A DNA stretch of 64,000 nucleotides from Mycetocola_B reblochoni (GTDB lineage Bacteria; Actinomycetota; Actinomycetes; Actinomycetales; Microbacteriaceae), in contig NZ_RCUW01000008.1 in assembly GCF_003667525.1 (NCBI RefSeq), forward strand, positions 1 through 64,000, read 5' to 3'. This document shows positions 33,701 to 41,306 of the stretch, in pieces. The position numbers were made by a program, and so were the translations under genes. Every line of letters begins with the position of its first letter. Position 1 is the first letter of the stretch. Under the pieces are notes generated by a model, which was given only the letters and a program-made list of their open reading frames with translations, was not told the DNA's origin and did not search any database.

Positions 33701-36627
33701 TCCGCCCGCTCCTGCTCGCCGTAGAACTCGGCGAGCTTCGCCGTCAGGCCCTCGCTGCCGCCGTAGAGCGCGGCGAGGCCGTCGACGTCGAACGGCGCGT
33801 GGAACGCGAAGTTCCAGCCGTTCGTCTCGGTGTACGAGCCGCCCCAGTCGCCCGGGTCGAAGTCGGCTGCGGGGGTGGCGAACTCGCCGTCCGCGTTCCG
33901 GGCCTGGAAGAAGCCGGTCTCCTCGTTGAACATGTGCACGTAGTGCTGCGCCCGGTCGAGGAAGTACTCCGACTCCTCGACGAGCTGATCGACCCTGCCG
34001 GCCGGCGTGCGGTCGTCCGCGGCCAGGCCCGCGGCCATCTGGCCGATGCCGAAGTCGTTGATGAAGCCCTCGAGCCCCCACGACACGCTCTCGTGCGTCT
34101 GCGCCGGGGTGTAGCCGAGGTACATCGAGGTGTCGAGGCCCTTGCGCCCAACGCCCTTCACCGTGGTCGGGACCGTCGCGTTCTTCAGCGCCGCGTCGTA
34201 GGTGTCCAGCGCCTCGGCGATGGGAACGTTCTTCATGTAGGCGTCGGCGAAGGCCACGTCGGAGCTCGTCCCCGTCATGAGGTCGGCGTACCCGGGCGAG
34301 GACCAGCGCGCGATCCAGCCGCCGTCGCGGTACTGCTGGACGAAGCCGTCGATCAGCTCGGGCGCGAGGTCGGGGTACAGCGCCGAGTAGGCGGGCCATG
34401 CGGTCCGGTAGGTGTCCCAGAAGCCGTTGTTGACGTAGATCTTGCCGTCGCGGATCGGGGCATTCGTCGTCGTGTCCGTCGCGGTCCCGCTCCGTTCGGC
34501 GACGGGGCTGGCGTACTGGTAACGCGGCTCGGCCGCGGTGCCGGTGTTCTCGAACTGCGAGTTCGGGTACATGTTCAGCCGGTACAGACTGGAGTACAGC
34601 GTGGTGCGCTGGTCGTCCCCTGCGCCCTCCACGCTGATGACGCCGAGGCGCTCGTTCCAGGCGCGTTCGGCGTCGCCCCTGACGTCGTCGAAGCCGCGGC
34701 CGGTGACCTCCAGATCGCGGTTGGCCGCCGCCTGCTCCTGCGAGATGAACGAGGTGGCGATGCGGAGCTCGACGATCCGGTCGCCGGACAGCGACACGGT
34801 GGCGGCCCTGGCGCTGTCCCTGGCGGCGTCGGTCGTGACGCCGGTGACGGGCGCGTCCAGCTGCCCGGACACGAACATCCGGGAGCGGCCGACGGACAGC
34901 CCGCTGCCCGCGTCGACCCAGCCGCTGACGACGCCGTCCTCGCCGACGCTCAGCTTGGCATCGCCGAGCGTGCGGTCGACGACGACGGTGCCCGACTCGG
35001 CGCCCTCGGGGAACTGGAACCGCATGATCGCCGAGTGGTCGGCCGGCGCGACCTCGGCGGCCACGCCGTTCTCGAAGCGCACGCTGTACAGGTCAGGCCT
35101 GGCGATCTCGTTGTCGTGGCGGAACGCGAGCGCGCGCTTCGCCGGTGCGAGCTCGGTCGTGCCGGCGAGCGCCGGCATGATGGCCAGCTGGTTGCGGTCG
35201 CCCATCCACGGGCTCGGCTCGTGGGAGATGCCGATCGCCTGCAGCTCGGTGAGGTTGTCCGCGTTGTTCGCGCTGGCGTAGTTGTAGAGCCAGGTGTCGC
35301 TGGTCGCGTTGGTCATCGGCGTGTAGAAGTTGAAGCCGTTCGGGACGGCCGCCGCCGGGATGTTGTTGCCGCGCGAGAACGCTCCGCTGGAGTTGGTGCC
35401 CCTGCGGGTGTCCACGTAGTTGACCAGGCTGGAGCCGTCGATGGGCTCGGTGTCCGGCGTGACCTCGATGTCGTCGACCCAGCCCTGGAACTCGGTGGAG
35501 GACTGGCCTGACGGGTTGTCGTAGCTGAGCAGCACCTTGTCGATGGTGCGCCCGGCCAGCGGCGAGAGGTCGACGGTGACCGCGTTCCACTGGTTGCCGT
35601 AGAGGATCTTGCTCTCGCCCTGCTGGCGGGCTCCGATGCCCCCGCCGTGCTCGTCGCGCAGCAGATCGCCTGCCGAGGCTGTCGTGCCGTCGTCGAGCAG
35701 CAGGTCGACCGCCGCATAGGTGGCCGGGTACTGGAGGTCGTCGCTGTCCAGCTCGGGGAAGATGCGGTAGCTGAGCTCGCTGTCGGCGGCGATCCGCGTG
35801 TCGACGTCCTCGATGAGGACGTTGCTCGCCGATGCCGCGCCGTCGCCGCGATGGCTGCCCGCGTAGCGCAGTGACTGCACGCCGGTGAAGCCCTTCCGGA
35901 TGGCCGCCGTCGGGCTCGATCCGGGCCCTGAGCCGATCTCCGTCGTCATGGGCGCGTCCGGTGCGGGCTCGTCGCTGCCGTCGAGCACGTCCCAGCTGGA
36001 CAGCTGGGTGATGCCGCCGCCGTTGTTCGCGGTGATGCGCAGCCGCAGCTGGTCGACGTCGGCCGGCTCGTCCAGCTCGAAGCTGAGCTCGGCGCCGCGC
36101 TGGGGGAAGCTCAGGCCCGTCCGCGTGTCGAGTGCGGTCCAGGCGCCGTCTCCGCTTCGCCCCTCGACGACGATGTCCTTGGGGTCGCGCTCGGGGGCGT
36201 CGTTGCCCGCGGTCAGCGTGTACCGCGCGATGTGGACGGTCTCGCTGAAGGAGTAGACGATGTCCGCCGTGCGCTCGAAGGCGAGCCATTTGGTGCTCGG
36301 GTCGGTGCTGGTCAGGTTGATGGCCGCCTCGTTGGGGCTGTTCTCCGCCGTCGCGGTGACCTCCTCGACGAGGCCGAGCGCGCTTCCGGGCCGGTAGCCG
36401 CTGGAGCCGACGACGTTGACCGGGTCGGTCCACGGTGTGCTGACGAGGGTGGCCGCGTCACCGCTCTCGAAGGAGGTCGCGAACGCCTCCCCCGCGGTCG
36501 GCGCCGCCGCGGCGGGCAGGTTGCCGCCGCCGACGAGGACGGCCCCGCTGACGATGAGGGCGGTGGTGGCTCGCGCGCCGCGGCGCCGGCGGCGCGCGGG
36601 TGGCGTGGTGTCGGTCTCAGACGTCAT
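30745..36627 (-). CDS. Secreted, wall-anchored GH92-type alpha-mannosidase with accessory domains
   Basis: 1960 residues. A signal peptide (about 1-45) is followed by an F5/8 type C-like carbohydrate-binding domain (about 75-215). The GH92 N-domain and catalytic region run from about 398 to 1150, with GFWDTYRTAWPAYSALYPDL near 728 and GDEDNGEMSSWYVFSALGFY near 1050, which holds the family catalytic acid region. A second F5/8-like domain lies at about 1190-1310, then PKD/Ig-like repeats. The C-terminus is a cell-wall sorting signal: LSDTG near 1920, a hydrophobic helix and RRRR. GH92 enzymes are calcium-dependent exo-alpha-mannosidases acting on mannans and N-glycans. ATG 36627 with GGAGAG five bases before it is preferred over GTG 36633. 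Confidence 0.88.
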   Translation of the reverse strand: MTSETDTTPPARRRRRGARATTALIVSGAVLVGGGNLPAAAAPTAGEAFATSFESGDAATLVSTPWTDPVNVVGSSGYRPGSALGLVEEVTATAENSPNEAAINLTSTDPSTKWLAFERTADIVYSFSETVHIARYTLTAGNDAPERDPKDIVVEGRSGDGAWTALDTRTGLSFPQRGAELSFELDEPADVDQLRLRITANNGGGITQLSSWDVLDGSDEPAPDAPMTTEIGSGPGSSPTAAIRKGFTGVQSLRYAGSHRGDGAASASNVLIEDVDTRIAADSELSYRIFPELDSDDLQYPATYAAVDLLLDDGTTASAGDLLRDEHGGGIGARQQGESKILYGNQWNAVTVDLSPLAGRTIDKVLLSYDNPSGQSSTEFQGWVDDIEVTPDTEPIDGSSLVNYVDTRRGTNSSGAFSRGNNIPAAAVPNGFNFYTPMTNATSDTWLYNYASANNADNLTELQAIGISHEPSPWMGDRNQLAIMPALAGTTELAPAKRALAFRHDNEIARPDLYSVRFENGVAAEVAPADHSAIMRFQFPEGAESGTVVVDRTLGDAKLSVGEDGVVSGWVDAGSGLSVGRSRMFVSGQLDAPVTGVTTDAARDSARAATVSLSGDRIVELRIATSFISQEQAAANRDLEVTGRGFDDVRGDAERAWNERLGVISVEGAGDDQRTTLYSSLYRLNMYPNSQFENTGTAAEPRYQYASPVAERSGTATDTTTNAPIRDGKIYVNNGFWDTYRTAWPAYSALYPDLAPELIDGFVQQYRDGGWIARWSSPGYADLMTGTSSDVAFADAYMKNVPIAEALDTYDAALKNATVPTTVKGVGRKGLDTSMYLGYTPAQTHESVSWGLEGFINDFGIGQMAAGLAADDRTPAGRVDQLVEESEYFLDRAQHYVHMFNEETGFFQARNADGEFATPAADFDPGDWGGSYTETNGWNFAFHAPFDVDGLAALYGGSEGLTAKLAEFYGEQERADKPGGYGGVIHEMVEARDVRMGQLGMSNQVSHHIPYISAAAGDPSTTQSVVREITRRLFVGSEIGQGYPGDEDNGEMSSWYVFSALGFYPLSMGTDSYTIGSPLFDSATIHREGRPDFTITAEGNSVDNVYIQSASLNGEPLEAPSLSQDAIDEGGTLAFRMGASPTAWGESSSDEPVRQPRVDVAGGELSTVRSEDTADVAALTDDSAVTTTVFDTASPTVSVRSRQGAVQLSGYTLTASGSAAAPSSWTLEGSADGSSWTRLDSRSGEEFRWSGQNRPFQIAEFGAYSHYRLVVSESSTGEAVSLAELELLADADVVDSAFTVTAGEEITVQPGVEVTEQLAAITGESESADDYTVTVDAGDGSEPVPAALTRGALGAFTVTAPLSYERAGVYSAVVTATDGSTTESATVPIRVERQVVDSLTDAFDSVCIAEEGVAGDCDGQNTAYERPDLAADGFVQDGTTPIAVPGTELSFTLPRVEPGEPDNATGRGQVIPLTVAEGTTSISLIGTATERAQDEVGTLTFSDGSTAEIPIAFGDWTANRTSLYADNILVATSEHRRVGADRLNGTAAGIYSTAPVELPSDRTLVSLTLPVQDGSPTTEGRIHVFALASDGGVSVSEPWRLDGAEQAEAVAGTEFSTVLAEIGDRAPAADAGYTATVNWGDGAAVAEAAVDTEAPRAIRASHVFAEAGTYTATVVADDGVRTAAATVDVVVAEPQAEFDPTLSLGVDGAVAPGARVGVSGEGFAPGEDVEFRFDGGSTGLVADADGRISTEITVREDAADGEYEVLAIGAESAVPARAILTVDGEGSTEPPVESEASLVLAAGSVSPGETVAFTGDGFAAGEAVALVLHSTPVELLDVEASGDGIVSGEFVVPADTELGEHTVVATGGESGAEASAPLTVSAPVDPTPPGGSSGGSATPTPGAAGSGSDSDGEWSGILSDTGADGSAALRLAGIAGGLLLAGAAVVLWLRRRRHGTVGAE

Positions 36628-36670
36628 TGTCACTCTCCGGATCGAAGCGGAGCTCGACGTCCCCGCACAT

Positions 36671-36686
36671 TTGACAGCGTTGTCAA
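36671..36686. promoter_or_regulatory. LacI-type operator before the GH92 gene
   Basis: TTGACAGCGTTGTCAA is a 16-bp palindrome with 6-bp arms TTGACA/TGTCAA and a CG in the middle, as in LacI-family operators. It lies right after the predicted start point (about 36688), so a bound repressor would block transcription. The neighbouring regulator at 29581 is the natural candidate. Confidence 0.65.
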
Positions 36687-36694
36687 TCTGCCTA

Positions 36695-36724
36695 TGTCTA
36701 TCGCTGCCGGGCCGGTGCTGTCAA
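36695..36724 (-). promoter_or_regulatory. Promoter of the GH92 gene
   Basis: On the minus strand TTGACA (36719-36724), an 18-bp spacer and TAGACA (36695-36700). The predicted start is near 36688, directly before the LacI-type operator. The leader is about 60 nt. Confidence 0.6.
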
Positions 36725-36806
36725 CGCCTGGAGGTGAAACGACCGTCCGCCCGCGCAGCGTGCCGCAGTCGGCGACGCGGGCCGCGGGACGACAAGGACC
36801 GGCGGG

Positions 36807-37244
36807 TCAGGCGGAGGCGTCCCCCGCGGGATCCGCGGAGCCGTCCGCAACGGCGGCGGTGCAGTTCGCGCAGAGGCCGAAGATGTCGACCACGTGCCTG
36901 GCCTGCGTGAAGCCCTGGGCCGACGCCACACGCGACGCCCACGCCTCGACCTCGTCCGCCTCGATCTCGACGGTGAGACCGCAGTTCCGGCAGATGAGGT
37001 GGTGGTGGTGACCGCTGCTCACGCAGGCGCGATAGAGGTTCTCCCCGTCCGGCGACTGGAGCGAGTCGGCCTCGCCGTCCCCGCTGAGCGAGGTGAGCGC
37101 GCGGTAGACCGTGGCCAGACCGATCGACGACCCCTCGTCACGGAGCCGGGCGTGCAGCGACTGGGCGCTGATGAACCCCTCGGCGTCGTCGAGCGCGGTC
37201 CGCACCGCCTCACGCTGCCAGGTGTTCCGTTTCGCCACGGCCAT
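36807..37244 (-). CDS. zur: Fur-family regulator, probable zinc uptake regulator Zur
   Basis: 145 residues. The winged helix (NTWQREAVRTALDDAEGFIS, SSIGLATVYRALTSLS) is followed by a metal-binding dimer domain. Cys85/Cys88 (CRNC) and Cys125/Cys128 (CANC) make the structural zinc site, and the SSGHHHHLIC stretch (His79-82) gives sensor ligands. It lies downstream of znuABC on the same strand, which with two Zur-type boxes nearby favours Zur over Fur or PerR. ATG 37244 is preferred, with GAGAGGGG before it; a GTG at 37262 is less likely. No Zur box was seen in its own 149-bp upstream gap. Confidence 0.88.
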   Translation of the reverse strand: MAVAKRNTWQREAVRTALDDAEGFISAQSLHARLRDEGSSIGLATVYRALTSLSGDGEADSLQSPDGENLYRACVSSGHHHHLICRNCGLTVEIEADEVEAWASRVASAQGFTQARHVVDIFGLCANCTAAVADGSADPAGDASA

Positions 37245-37393
37245 CAGGGGTCCCCTCTCCACCGTTCAGGGTACCGCCTGGCCGCGGGAAACCCCAGGAC
37301 AGCGCCTGCGCCCACCGCGAACCCCCACGTGAGCGGGACAGGAGAACAACCCCCGCGCAGGCCCGGGCACTCCCCCGTCAGGTCGCGCCTGCC

Positions 37394-38266
37394 TCAGGCG
37401 TGCACCCTCCGCGACACGCGACGGCGGCCGGCCACACGGCAGACCAGGTAGATCAGGAACGAGATCGTGGTGATGTACGGGCTGATCGGCAACGAACCGC
37501 CGAGGGCGAGCAGGATGCCCCCCACCGCGGAGACGACGCCGAACGTCACGCTGAGCAGCGGCACCATCACCGGCGACGCGGAGACGCGCAAGGCCGCCGC
37601 GGCCGGCGTGACCACGAGGGAGAGCACGAGCAGGGCACCGATGATCTGCACCGACACCGCGACGGTCAGGCCGAGCAGCACCATGAACACGACCGACAGC
37701 ACCCCCGAGGGCACGCCGCGCGCCGCCGCCACGTCCGAGTCGAGGCTGTCGAAGCTCAGCGGCCGCCAGATCAGCATCAGCACGACGAGCACGAGCGCGG
37801 AGATCACGACGAGCGCGCCCAGCTGGGGCGAGTCGACGGAGACGATCTGCCCCGTCAGCAGTCCGAACTGGTTACCGCTGCGTCCGGGGTAGAGCGCCAG
37901 GCAGAGGATGCCGAGCCCCAGCCCGAACGGCATGAGCACACCCGTGATCGAGTTGCGGTCCCTCGCTTTCGCACCGAGCCCGCCGATCAGAAGGGCGGCG
38001 ATCAGCGACCCCACCACGGAGCCGACGACGACGTTCACGCCGAACAGCAGTGCGGCGGCGGCACCGGCGAAGGAGAGCTCGCTGATCCCGTGCACGGCGA
38101 AGGCCATGTCCCGCTGCATGACGAACACGCCGATCAGGCCGCCGACGACGCCGAGCACCGCGGCGGCGAGGATCGAGTTCTGCACGAGCGCGAGGATCTC
38201 GCCGTAGTTCTCGAAGCTGAACAGGCGCGCCCAGAGGTCGGAGGGGTCGAACGCGAGGGCGGTCAT
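37394..38266 (-). CDS. znuB: Zinc ABC transporter permease
   Basis: 290 residues with about eight transmembrane helices. It belongs to the ABC-3 family: LAAAVLGVVGGLIGVFVMQR, MAFAVHGISELSFAGAAAAL, and VQIIGALLVLSLVVTPAAAA, the conserved loop that docks on the ATPase. The family moves zinc or manganese; context (zinc box, zur, His-rich binding protein) indicates zinc. The ATG overlaps the znuC stop (ATGA). Confidence 0.9.
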   Translation of the reverse strand: MTALAFDPSDLWARLFSFENYGEILALVQNSILAAAVLGVVGGLIGVFVMQRDMAFAVHGISELSFAGAAAALLFGVNVVVGSVVGSLIAALLIGGLGAKARDRNSITGVLMPFGLGLGILCLALYPGRSGNQFGLLTGQIVSVDSPQLGALVVISALVLVVLMLIWRPLSFDSLDSDVAAARGVPSGVLSVVFMVLLGLTVAVSVQIIGALLVLSLVVTPAAAALRVSASPVMVPLLSVTFGVVSAVGGILLALGGSLPISPYITTISFLIYLVCRVAGRRRVSRRVHA

Positions 38267-39102
38267 GCCGTGGCCTCCGTCCCGTGCTCGTGCCCTGCCG
38301 GACCGTGGTGGCCGTGCTGGTCGGGCACGCCGACGACGATCACCTGGCCGGCGGCGCGGATCACCTCGATCGGCGTCTTGTACAGCGCGGTGAGGACCTC
38401 GCTGCGCAGCACCTCGTCGGGTGTCCCGGTGAGGAAGCGACCGTCGGCGAGGTAGAGCACCCGGTCGACCATCGGCAGGATCGGGTTGATGTCGTGGGTG
38501 ACGAACACGACCGCCGTGCCGTCGTCGCGCCTGCGCCGGTCGATGAGCTCGCTCACGGCGCGCTGGTGGTTGAGGTCGAGGCTGATCAGCGGCTCGTCAC
38601 ACAGCAGCATCACGGGGTCCGACGCGAGCGACTGCCCGACGCGAAGACGCTGCTGCTCGCCCCCGGAGAGGGAGCCGACCGGCTCGTCGGCGTAGGACGT
38701 CGCACCGACCTCGCCGAGGAGGGCGTCGACGCGCTCGCGCTTGCCCCGTGAGGGCAGCGGCAGCCCGAAGCGGTGCCCGTCGATGCCGAGACCGATCAGG
38801 TCGCGCGCCCGCAGCGGCGTCCCGGCGGGGATGAGGCGCTGCTGGGGGATGTAGCCGATCGAGCGGTCTCCCCGGCGCACCGGGCGGCCGGACACCCGGA
38901 TCTGCCCCTCACTGAGCGCCAGCTGGCCGAGGATGGCCTTGAGCAGGCTGGTCTTGCCCGAGCCGTTCGCCCCGAGGACGGCGAGGAACTCACCCCGTGC
39001 CACGCTGAGGTCGAGCTCGTCCCAGAGCACACGCTGCCCGAAACGGAGCGACCCGCCCTCCACCTGGAGGACGGGTGCGCTCGCAGCGGCGGTGCCGCTC
39101 AC
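38263..39102 (-). CDS. znuC: Zinc ABC transporter ATP-binding protein
   Basis: 279 residues. Walker A GANGSGKTSLL, Q loop IGYIPQQRLI, signature LSGGEQQRLRVGQSLA and Walker B VMLLCDEPLISLD are all intact. The C-terminal tail is His-rich (DQHGHHGPAGHEHG), which may help to sense or hold zinc. I set the start at GTG 39102, inside the znuA stop (GTGA), because the beta strand APVLQVEGGSLRFG begins soon after it; an upstream start at 39147 would overlap znuA by 49 bp. Confidence 0.9.
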   Translation of the reverse strand: MSGTAAASAPVLQVEGGSLRFGQRVLWDELDLSVARGEFLAVLGANGSGKTSLLKAILGQLALSEGQIRVSGRPVRRGDRSIGYIPQQRLIPAGTPLRARDLIGLGIDGHRFGLPLPSRGKRERVDALLGEVGATSYADEPVGSLSGGEQQRLRVGQSLASDPVMLLCDEPLISLDLNHQRAVSELIDRRRRDDGTAVVFVTHDINPILPMVDRVLYLADGRFLTGTPDEVLRSEVLTALYKTPIEVIRAAGQVIVVGVPDQHGHHGPAGHEHGTEATA

Positions 39103-40139
39103 TTCTGCAGCGCGTCGTCGAGCGCGCTCAGGTTGTCGGTCATCCACTCAATATATCCGGCGCCCTCCGGCAGGGTCTCGGAGAACGGGACGACCGGCAG
39201 GCCGGCCTTCTCCGCCTCGGACACGACCTGGTCGGCCTCGGCGCCCCCAGACTGCGTGTTGGTGGCGACGAGCGCGAGGTCACCCGAGTCGACGAGGTCG
39301 AGCGTCTGCTGCAGCGCCAGCGGAGGGACGTCATCGCCCTCCTCGACGGCCTCGCTGAAGTCGGCGGGCGTGACGTCGTGCAGGCCGACGCGCTCGAGCA
39401 GGTAGCCCGGGACGGGCTCGGTGGCGAGGCTGTCCCTGCCGTCGGCGACGGAACTCAGGCCGTCCGCGGTCTCCCCGAGCGTGGCGAGCTTCGCGGCGAA
39501 CGCCTCGTAACCCTCGTGGGCGGCGTCGGCGATGCTCTCGTCGACGTCGCCGGCGGCGTGGACGAGCTCGTGCGCGAGGTTGTCGACCGCGTCGAAGCTG
39601 TACCAGACGTGCTCGTTGAAGCCCTCGATGTGGTCGTGGCCCTCGTGCTCGTCCTCGCCCTCCTCGGCGTGGTCGTGGGCGTCCTCCGTCTCGGTGGTCT
39701 CCGCGGCGTCCGCGTCCTCCCCCTCGTGGTCGTGGCTGTGCTCCTCGGCACCGGGCATGAGCCCGGAGAGCTCGGAGGCGTTGAGCACCACGGCCGTGTC
39801 GTTGCCGGAGGCGCTGATCAGGCTGTCGATGAACGGGTCGAAGCCGCCGCCGTTCTCGATGATGATGTCGGCCTTGCTGATGGCGAGCTGGTCCTGCGCG
39901 GTCGCCTCGTACTCGTGCGGGTCCTGGGCGGAGGAGTCGATGATGCTGGTGACCTCGGCGGTGTCGCCGAGGACGGAGCTGGCGATGTCGCCGTAGACGT
40001 TGGTCGACGCCACGACGGTCAGCACGCCGTCAGCGCCGGGGCTCTGGTCGCCTCCGCCGCTGTCGGCCGACGAGCAGCCGGTGATGACGATCGCGGTGAG
40101 CGGGAGGGCCCCGAGGGCCAGGAGGCGACGATTCTGCAT
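39099..40139 (-). CDS. znuA: Zinc ABC transporter substrate-binding lipoprotein
   Basis: 346 residues. The lipobox is VITGC with Cys22. The cluster A-I fold is seen from VVASTNVYGDIASSVLGDTA, through DPHEYEATAQDQLAISKADI, to NEHVWYSFDAVDNLAHELVH. Between about residues 125 and 175 is a long acidic, His-rich loop (EEHSHDHEGEDADA and DEHEGHDHIEG), the classical mark of zinc-specific rather than manganese-specific members. It is first of znuABC. The promoter is so close that transcription may start at the ATG itself (leaderless). Confidence 0.93.
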   Translation of the reverse strand: MQNRRLLALGALPLTAIVITGCSSADSGGGDQSPGADGVLTVVASTNVYGDIASSVLGDTAEVTSIIDSSAQDPHEYEATAQDQLAISKADIIIENGGGFDPFIDSLISASGNDTAVVLNASELSGLMPGAEEHSHDHEGEDADAAETTETEDAHDHAEEGEDEHEGHDHIEGFNEHVWYSFDAVDNLAHELVHAAGDVDESIADAAHEGYEAFAAKLATLGETADGLSSVADGRDSLATEPVPGYLLERVGLHDVTPADFSEAVEEGDDVPPLALQQTLDLVDSGDLALVATNTQSGGAEADQVVSEAEKAGLPVVPFSETLPEGAGYIEWMTDNLSALDDALQK

Positions 40140-40145
40140 GTCCCC

Positions 40146-40177
40146 ATCGTAGGTTATTGATAACGGTTGTCAAAATC
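40146..40177 (-). promoter_or_regulatory. znuA promoter overlapped by a Zur-type box
   Basis: On the minus strand TTGACA (40168-40173), a 16-bp spacer and TACGAT (40146-40151). The box core TTGATAACGGTTGTCAA (40157-40173, plus strand) is a palindrome with one mismatch and fills the spacer and the -35 box. The expected start is at 40139-40140, the A of the znuA ATG. Confidence 0.72.
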
Positions 40178-40260
40178 GGGTCATGGCTGCCGGCCCGCTT
40201 CTCCTCACCGCCGGGCTGCCGCGTGAGGACGAGGACGCCGTTCCCGCCTCCCGGCGCGCA

Positions 40261-40294
40261 GAACGGGCCGGGAGCGTGTGCTCCCGGCCCGTTC
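40261..40294 (-). terminator. Terminator of the glycine betaine transporter operon
   Basis: GAACGGGCCGGGAGC pairs perfectly over 15 bp with GCTCCCGGCCCGTTC around GTGT. It lies 16 bp after the binding-protein stop on the minus strand. Confidence 0.78.
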
Positions 40295-40310
40295 CGACGG
40301 AATGCCGCTG

Positions 40311-41207
40311 TTACTTGGTCAGCCCGTCGACGTACTCCTGGTTGTCGGCGATCCACTGCTCGACGATGGGACCGTAGTCGTCGGTGTCGTTCTCGTTGAA
40401 CATCACGTTCTCCAGCGAGTAGAGGTGCTCGTTGTCCATCGAGAAGTTCTGCAGCCAGCCGGTCAGGGTCGGGTACTTCTCCTCGAACTCGTTCGAGCCG
40501 AAGGAGTGGATGCCCTCGGCGCCGCCGAGCGCGCCCTTCGGGTCCTCGAGGTCCTTGATCGGGAACGCGTCGTAGGCCCAGTGCGGGCGCCACAGCGTCA
40601 CAGCGACGTTGTCGCCCTTGTCAGTGGCGGCCTTCAGCTCGGTGAGCATCGCCGGGGTGGAGGAGGTCAGGTAGTCCATGTCCTCGAGGCCGTACTCCGG
40701 GATCACCTTGTCGGTGGTCACCTCGGTCAGGCCGGCGCCCGGCTCGATGCCGACCAGCTGGTTGCCGAACAGGTCGGCGTTGTCGGCGAGCTCGTCGAGC
40801 GAGTCGATCGGGGCGTCCTCGTTGACCGCGATGGTCAGCTTGGCCTCCTCGTTCCACGCGCCGAGGTCGGTGATCTTGTCACCGTACTGGTCGATGTAGC
40901 TCTTGTGGGTGACCGGCAGCCAGGTGTCGAGGGTCAGGTCGTAGTCGTTGTCCGACAGGCCCTGGTAGACGGGTGCGGGGTCGGCGTACTCGAGCTCGAC
41001 CTCGTAGCCCTCGCCCTCGAGCACGGCCTTCCAGAGCTCGCTCGCGGCGATGCCCTCGTCCCAGCCGTTGAACACGGCGATGGTGACGTCCTTCGCGTCG
41101 CCGTTCTCGAGCGTCTCGTCGGACGACCCGGAGGAGGAGCAGCCGGCGACGCCGAGCAGTCCGGCGACGGCGACGCCGCTCAGGGCGATCTTGGTGAATG
41201 ACTTCAT
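40311..41207 (-). CDS. opuAC: Glycine betaine/proline ABC transporter substrate-binding lipoprotein
   Basis: 298 residues. The lipobox is VAGC with Cys23. The OpuAC fold follows: VTIAVFNGWDEGIAASELWK, YEVELEYADPAPVYQGLSDN, DLTLDTWLPVTHKSYI, and VAVTLWRPHWAYDAFPIKDL. The conserved tryptophans (GWDEG, TWLP, WRPHW) are those that form the aromatic cage for the trimethylammonium group. It imports compatible solutes under osmotic stress. AGGAAA precedes ATG 41207. It lies 99 bp after the permease stop, last in the operon. Confidence 0.92.
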   Translation of the reverse strand: MKSFTKIALSGVAVAGLLGVAGCSSSGSSDETLENGDAKDVTIAVFNGWDEGIAASELWKAVLEGEGYEVELEYADPAPVYQGLSDNDYDLTLDTWLPVTHKSYIDQYGDKITDLGAWNEEAKLTIAVNEDAPIDSLDELADNADLFGNQLVGIEPGAGLTEVTTDKVIPEYGLEDMDYLTSSTPAMLTELKAATDKGDNVAVTLWRPHWAYDAFPIKDLEDPKGALGGAEGIHSFGSNEFEEKYPTLTGWLQNFSMDNEHLYSLENVMFNENDTDDYGPIVEQWIADNQEYVDGLTK

Positions 41208-41306
41208 TGCTGATGTTTCCTTTCTTCCCGCCGCGAGGCGGGTCGTGGGGATTGTGATGCGGGTACCGATGGGCGGCACGGTGATCACGGCACGGGGCCG
41301 TGTCGG

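Noticed and set aside
31045..35511. A 1488-residue open frame on the plus strand opposite the GH92 gene
   Set aside because: It is the high-GC mirror of a real gene: the sequence is low-complexity (Arg/Asp/Gly/Val), with no domains, and the minus-strand frame has signal peptide, catalytic motifs and sorting signal.
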